Made by a program: the position numbers and the translations under genes
Source of the DNA: Moritella sp.
GTDB lineage: Bacteria > Pseudomonadota > Gammaproteobacteria > Enterobacterales > Moritellaceae
NCBI RefSeq assembly: GCF_013215705.1
Contig: NZ_JABSQR010000004.1
Coordinates: 248,001 to 312,000, forward strand
Reading direction: 5' to 3'
DNA length: 64,000 bases
Shown here: positions 61,968 to 64,000 of the stretch, piece by piece
Layout: each line of letters starts with the position of its first letter
Numbering within the stretch: the first letter of the stretch is position 1
The notes under the pieces: generated by a model
Database searches by the model: none
The model's input: only the letters and a program-made list of their open reading frames with translations
Told to the model about the DNA's origin: nothing

Positions 61968-62804
61968 TTAGGCTAACTTAGCGATATCACTATTTACTTG
62001 TACGAGATTAGGTTTTTGTTTATTTTCTAATGCTCTGCTTTGGTAGGTTGCAATTAATTCACCGGCAACCGAAATCGCGATCTCAGCAGGATGTTTACCC
62101 ACCACCGCACTAATGCCAATCGGGCAGATCATCTGATTTATCTGGGTATCAGTGAAATCACGCGCCCGTAACCGATATTGGAAACGTTTTTTCTTGGTTT
62201 GCGAGCCTATCATGCCGAAATACTTCGCATCACCACGTTTTAAAATTGCCCTAGCTAAATCAAAATCCAGTTGATGATTATGCGTCATCACCAGATAGTA
62301 GCTATCTTTGGGCATATCAAGCACATCCCCCGCCGGATCATCACTGACTAACTTGGTGACATTATCAGGTAACTGCGCCGGAAACTGTTCTTCACGCTCA
62401 TCAATCCAAGTAACGCGAAATGGCAAGGTTGCAACAACATGCAATAACGCTTTCGCCACATGTCCAGCCCCAAACACCACCAAATGCTGTAGTGACTGCC
62501 CAATCGGTTCAAACATCAAGGTCGCACTGCCACCGCAGCACTGTCCTAAGCGAGCGCCTAAATCAAAGCGTTCCACGACCAATGACTCTTTGCCTTCAGT
62601 TAACATTTCACGCGCAATTTTAGTCGCCAGATGTTCTAAATGACCGCCGCCAATAGTGGCATATAGTTGATCTTGTGTGACCAGCATTTTGGTACCTGAG
62701 TCACGGGGTGTTGAACCATGATGTTCAAGTACAGTGACCATAATACAAACTTCACCACGTTGCTTTAATTCAGCAAGTGGGTCAATCCAATTGTCTTCAA
62801 ACAT
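61968..62804 (-). CDS. xdhC: Xanthine dehydrogenase accessory protein XdhC
   Basis: A 278-residue protein that binds and sulfurates the molybdenum cofactor for insertion into XdhB. VLEHHGSTPRDSGTKMLVT and GQCCGGSATLMFEPIG lie in the XdhC_CoxI part; HLVVFGAGHVAKALLHVVAT is the Rossmann motif of the C-terminal part, followed by FGMIGSQTKKKRF. The ATG at 62804 has GAGGAG seven bases upstream and is preferred to the GTG directly before. It lies 29 bases after xdhB. Confidence 0.94.
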   Translation of the reverse strand: MFEDNWIDPLAELKQRGEVCIMVTVLEHHGSTPRDSGTKMLVTQDQLYATIGGGHLEHLATKIAREMLTEGKESLVVERFDLGARLGQCCGGSATLMFEPIGQSLQHLVVFGAGHVAKALLHVVATLPFRVTWIDEREEQFPAQLPDNVTKLVSDDPAGDVLDMPKDSYYLVMTHNHQLDFDLARAILKRGDAKYFGMIGSQTKKKRFQYRLRARDFTDTQINQMICPIGISAVVGKHPAEIAISVAGELIATYQSRALENKQKPNLVQVNSDIAKLA

Positions 62805-62832
62805 CACAGAACTCCTCGCGGATCTACATTAA

Positions 62833-64000
62833 TTAGATCGTCACGCTTTCTACATCAGCGGCACTGATCGCAACCGTTTTCACCTGATTACTTAGGCGTT
62901 TTTTTTTCCGTAGATAATCTTCCGCATCCTGCACAGCCCATAACACACGCTCAGGTGTTGCAGGGGTATCTAAATGCGGCATGTACTGATGGTCAGTCAC
63001 ACTCGCAACCGCATCACGTAATGCACTCCACACCGACATGCTTAACATAAATGGCGGTTCACCTACGGCTTTTGAATTATAAACCGTTTGCTCAGGGTTA
63101 CTGCGGCTTTCAACTAACTGGGTTCTAAAATCGATCGGCGTATCAGTAATGGCAGGGATCTTGTAACCCATAGGGCCATTGGTCGCTAACTTACCTTTGT
63201 CATTCCAGACTAACTCTTCGGTGGTTAACCACCCCATGCCTTGAATAAAACCACCTTCGATTTGGCCGATATCAATATCGGGATTCAGTGACGCGCCGAC
63301 ATCATGCAGAATATCCACACGCAAGGTTTTGTACTCACCCGTTAAGGTATCAATGAGCACTTCAGAACAAGAGGCGCCATAGGCATAATAATAGAATGGA
63401 CGACCTTTCGCCGTCGCGTGATCATAATAGATCTTAGGCGTTTTATAGAAACCGGTACTCGATAGCGAGATCTGATTGAAATAAGCGAGTTGGATCAGAT
63501 CTGCAAACGTCATGATCTGTTCTCGAATGGTCACTGTATTATTACTAAAAATAACTTCTTCGTCTGTCACCCCAAAGTGCGCTACACAGACATCAATCAA
63601 ACGTTGCTTAATGGTGCGCGCGGCATTTTGTGCCGCTTTACCATTTAAATCCGTACCCGATGAAGCCGCTGTCGGCGAGGTGTTCGGTACTTTACTGGTA
63701 TTTGCCGAGGTGATCTGAATATGCTCAATATCTACTTGGAATTCTTGCGCGACAATCTGCGCCACTTTGGTATTAAGCCCTTGGCCCATTTCGGTACCAC
63801 CGTGACTTAACTGCATACTGCCGTCGGTATAAACATGCAGTAATGCCCCCGCTTGATTCAAGAAAGTTGCGGTAAACGAAATACCAAATTTAACCGGGGT
63901 TAACGAAATACCTTTTTTCAAAATAGGACTGGTTTTATTGTATGCATCAATCACTTTACGACGCGCTGCATACTCACTCGTTACTTCGAGATCGGCAACC
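62833..64000 (-). CDS. xdhB: Xanthine dehydrogenase, molybdopterin-binding subunit, 5' part beyond window
   Basis: The last 388 or so residues of the large molybdenum subunit; the frame is open to the window edge. TPVKFGISFTATFLNQAGAL, SHGGTEMGQGLNTKVAQIVA and PTAASSGTDLNGKAA line the cofactor, GRPFYYYAYGASCSEVLIDT and LHDVGASLNPDIDIGQIEGG follow, and the active-site Glu is in SKAVGEPPFMLSMSVW. It oxidises hypoxanthine and xanthine to urate with XdhA. The C-terminal tail (DYLRKKKRLSNQVKTVAIS) is a short extension. XdhA is expected just to the right. Confidence 0.96.
   Translation of the reverse strand, partial: VADLEVTSEYAARRKVIDAYNKTSPILKKGISLTPVKFGISFTATFLNQAGALLHVYTDGSMQLSHGGTEMGQGLNTKVAQIVAQEFQVDIEHIQITSANTSKVPNTSPTAASSGTDLNGKAAQNAARTIKQRLIDVCVAHFGVTDEEVIFSNNTVTIREQIMTFADLIQLAYFNQISLSSTGFYKTPKIYYDHATAKGRPFYYYAYGASCSEVLIDTLTGEYKTLRVDILHDVGASLNPDIDIGQIEGGFIQGMGWLTTEELVWNDKGKLATNGPMGYKIPAITDTPIDFRTQLVESRSNPEQTVYNSKAVGEPPFMLSMSVWSALRDAVASVTDHQYMPHLDTPATPERVLWAVQDAEDYLRKKKRLSNQVKTVAISAADVESVTI

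Overview
The window looks like chromosome from a marine, AT-rich gammaproteobacterium of the Moritella/Psychromonas/Vibrio/Shewanella type. This is judged from gene content and from protein similarity recalled from memory, not from a search. Pointers are enterobacterial/Vibrio-type topA, sohB, yciK, yehS, yegD and frdABCD, the Vibrio-style flgO/flgP/flgT flagellar accessory genes, a DUF2986-type protein and a general porin. No phage, plasmid, IS element or CRISPR array is visible.

Layout. 1-8.6 kb: a truncated MscS-type channel, a porin with a long regulatory gap upstream, DNA topoisomerase I, SohB protease and a YciK-type dehydrogenase. 8.9-16.1 kb: 5-oxoprolinase genes pxpABC followed by a TAXI-type TRAP transporter (binding protein plus fused permease) and a UspA protein, probably a pyroglutamate/glutamate uptake and use module. 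16.2-18.4 kb: a receiver-CheC phosphatase protein and a PAS-GGDEF diguanylate cyclase. 18.4-27.7 kb: housekeeping and hypothetical genes (DUF2986, YehS, two alpha/beta hydrolases, an EamA exporter, YegD, a TraF-like outer-membrane protein, a PLP aminotransferase divergent from an AraC regulator). 27.7-28.2 kb: two identical tRNA-Ser(UGA) genes, each with its own promoter and terminator. 28.4-34.4 kb: amt, fumarate reductase frdABCD behind a consensus FNR box, and doxX-ohr behind a pair of palindromes. 34.5-39.0 kb: a YbaY-META lipoprotein, an exported amidohydrolase fused to a YbaY domain, and an esterase. 39.3-42.2 kb: flgT divergent from a small lipoprotein gene, flgO and flgP, with a sigma-54-like promoter on each side. 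42.3-47.3 kb: menA, a lytic transglycosylase with two solute-binding domains, and a dicarboxylate/amino-acid symporter.

47.4-64 kb is dominated by purine catabolism. An NCS2 purine permease and HIU hydrolase (uraH) lie on the minus strand. The plus-strand operon is puuE-uraD-alc-allA-puuD (allantoinase, OHCU decarboxylase, allantoicase, ureidoglycolate lyase, membrane urate hydroxylase with cytochrome c). Further right on the minus strand are guaD, xdhC and the C-terminal part of xdhB. Together these take guanine/hypoxanthine/xanthine to glyoxylate and urea. The cluster is split by a PAP2 phosphatase, an HD-GYP protein, a LysR regulator, a RutR-like TetR regulator and two glycosyltransferases.

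The most interesting unexplained element is a probable small RNA of about 228 nt on the minus strand at 57155-57382. It has a near-consensus promoter, several predicted stem-loops, a canonical terminator ending in eight U residues and no reading frame. A RutR-like operator overlaps its -35 box. Other notable items are the amidohydrolase-YbaY fusion, the unnamed small lipoprotein in the flgO/flgP transcript, the double-SBP lytic transglycosylase and the REC-CheC protein with two intact phosphatase motifs.
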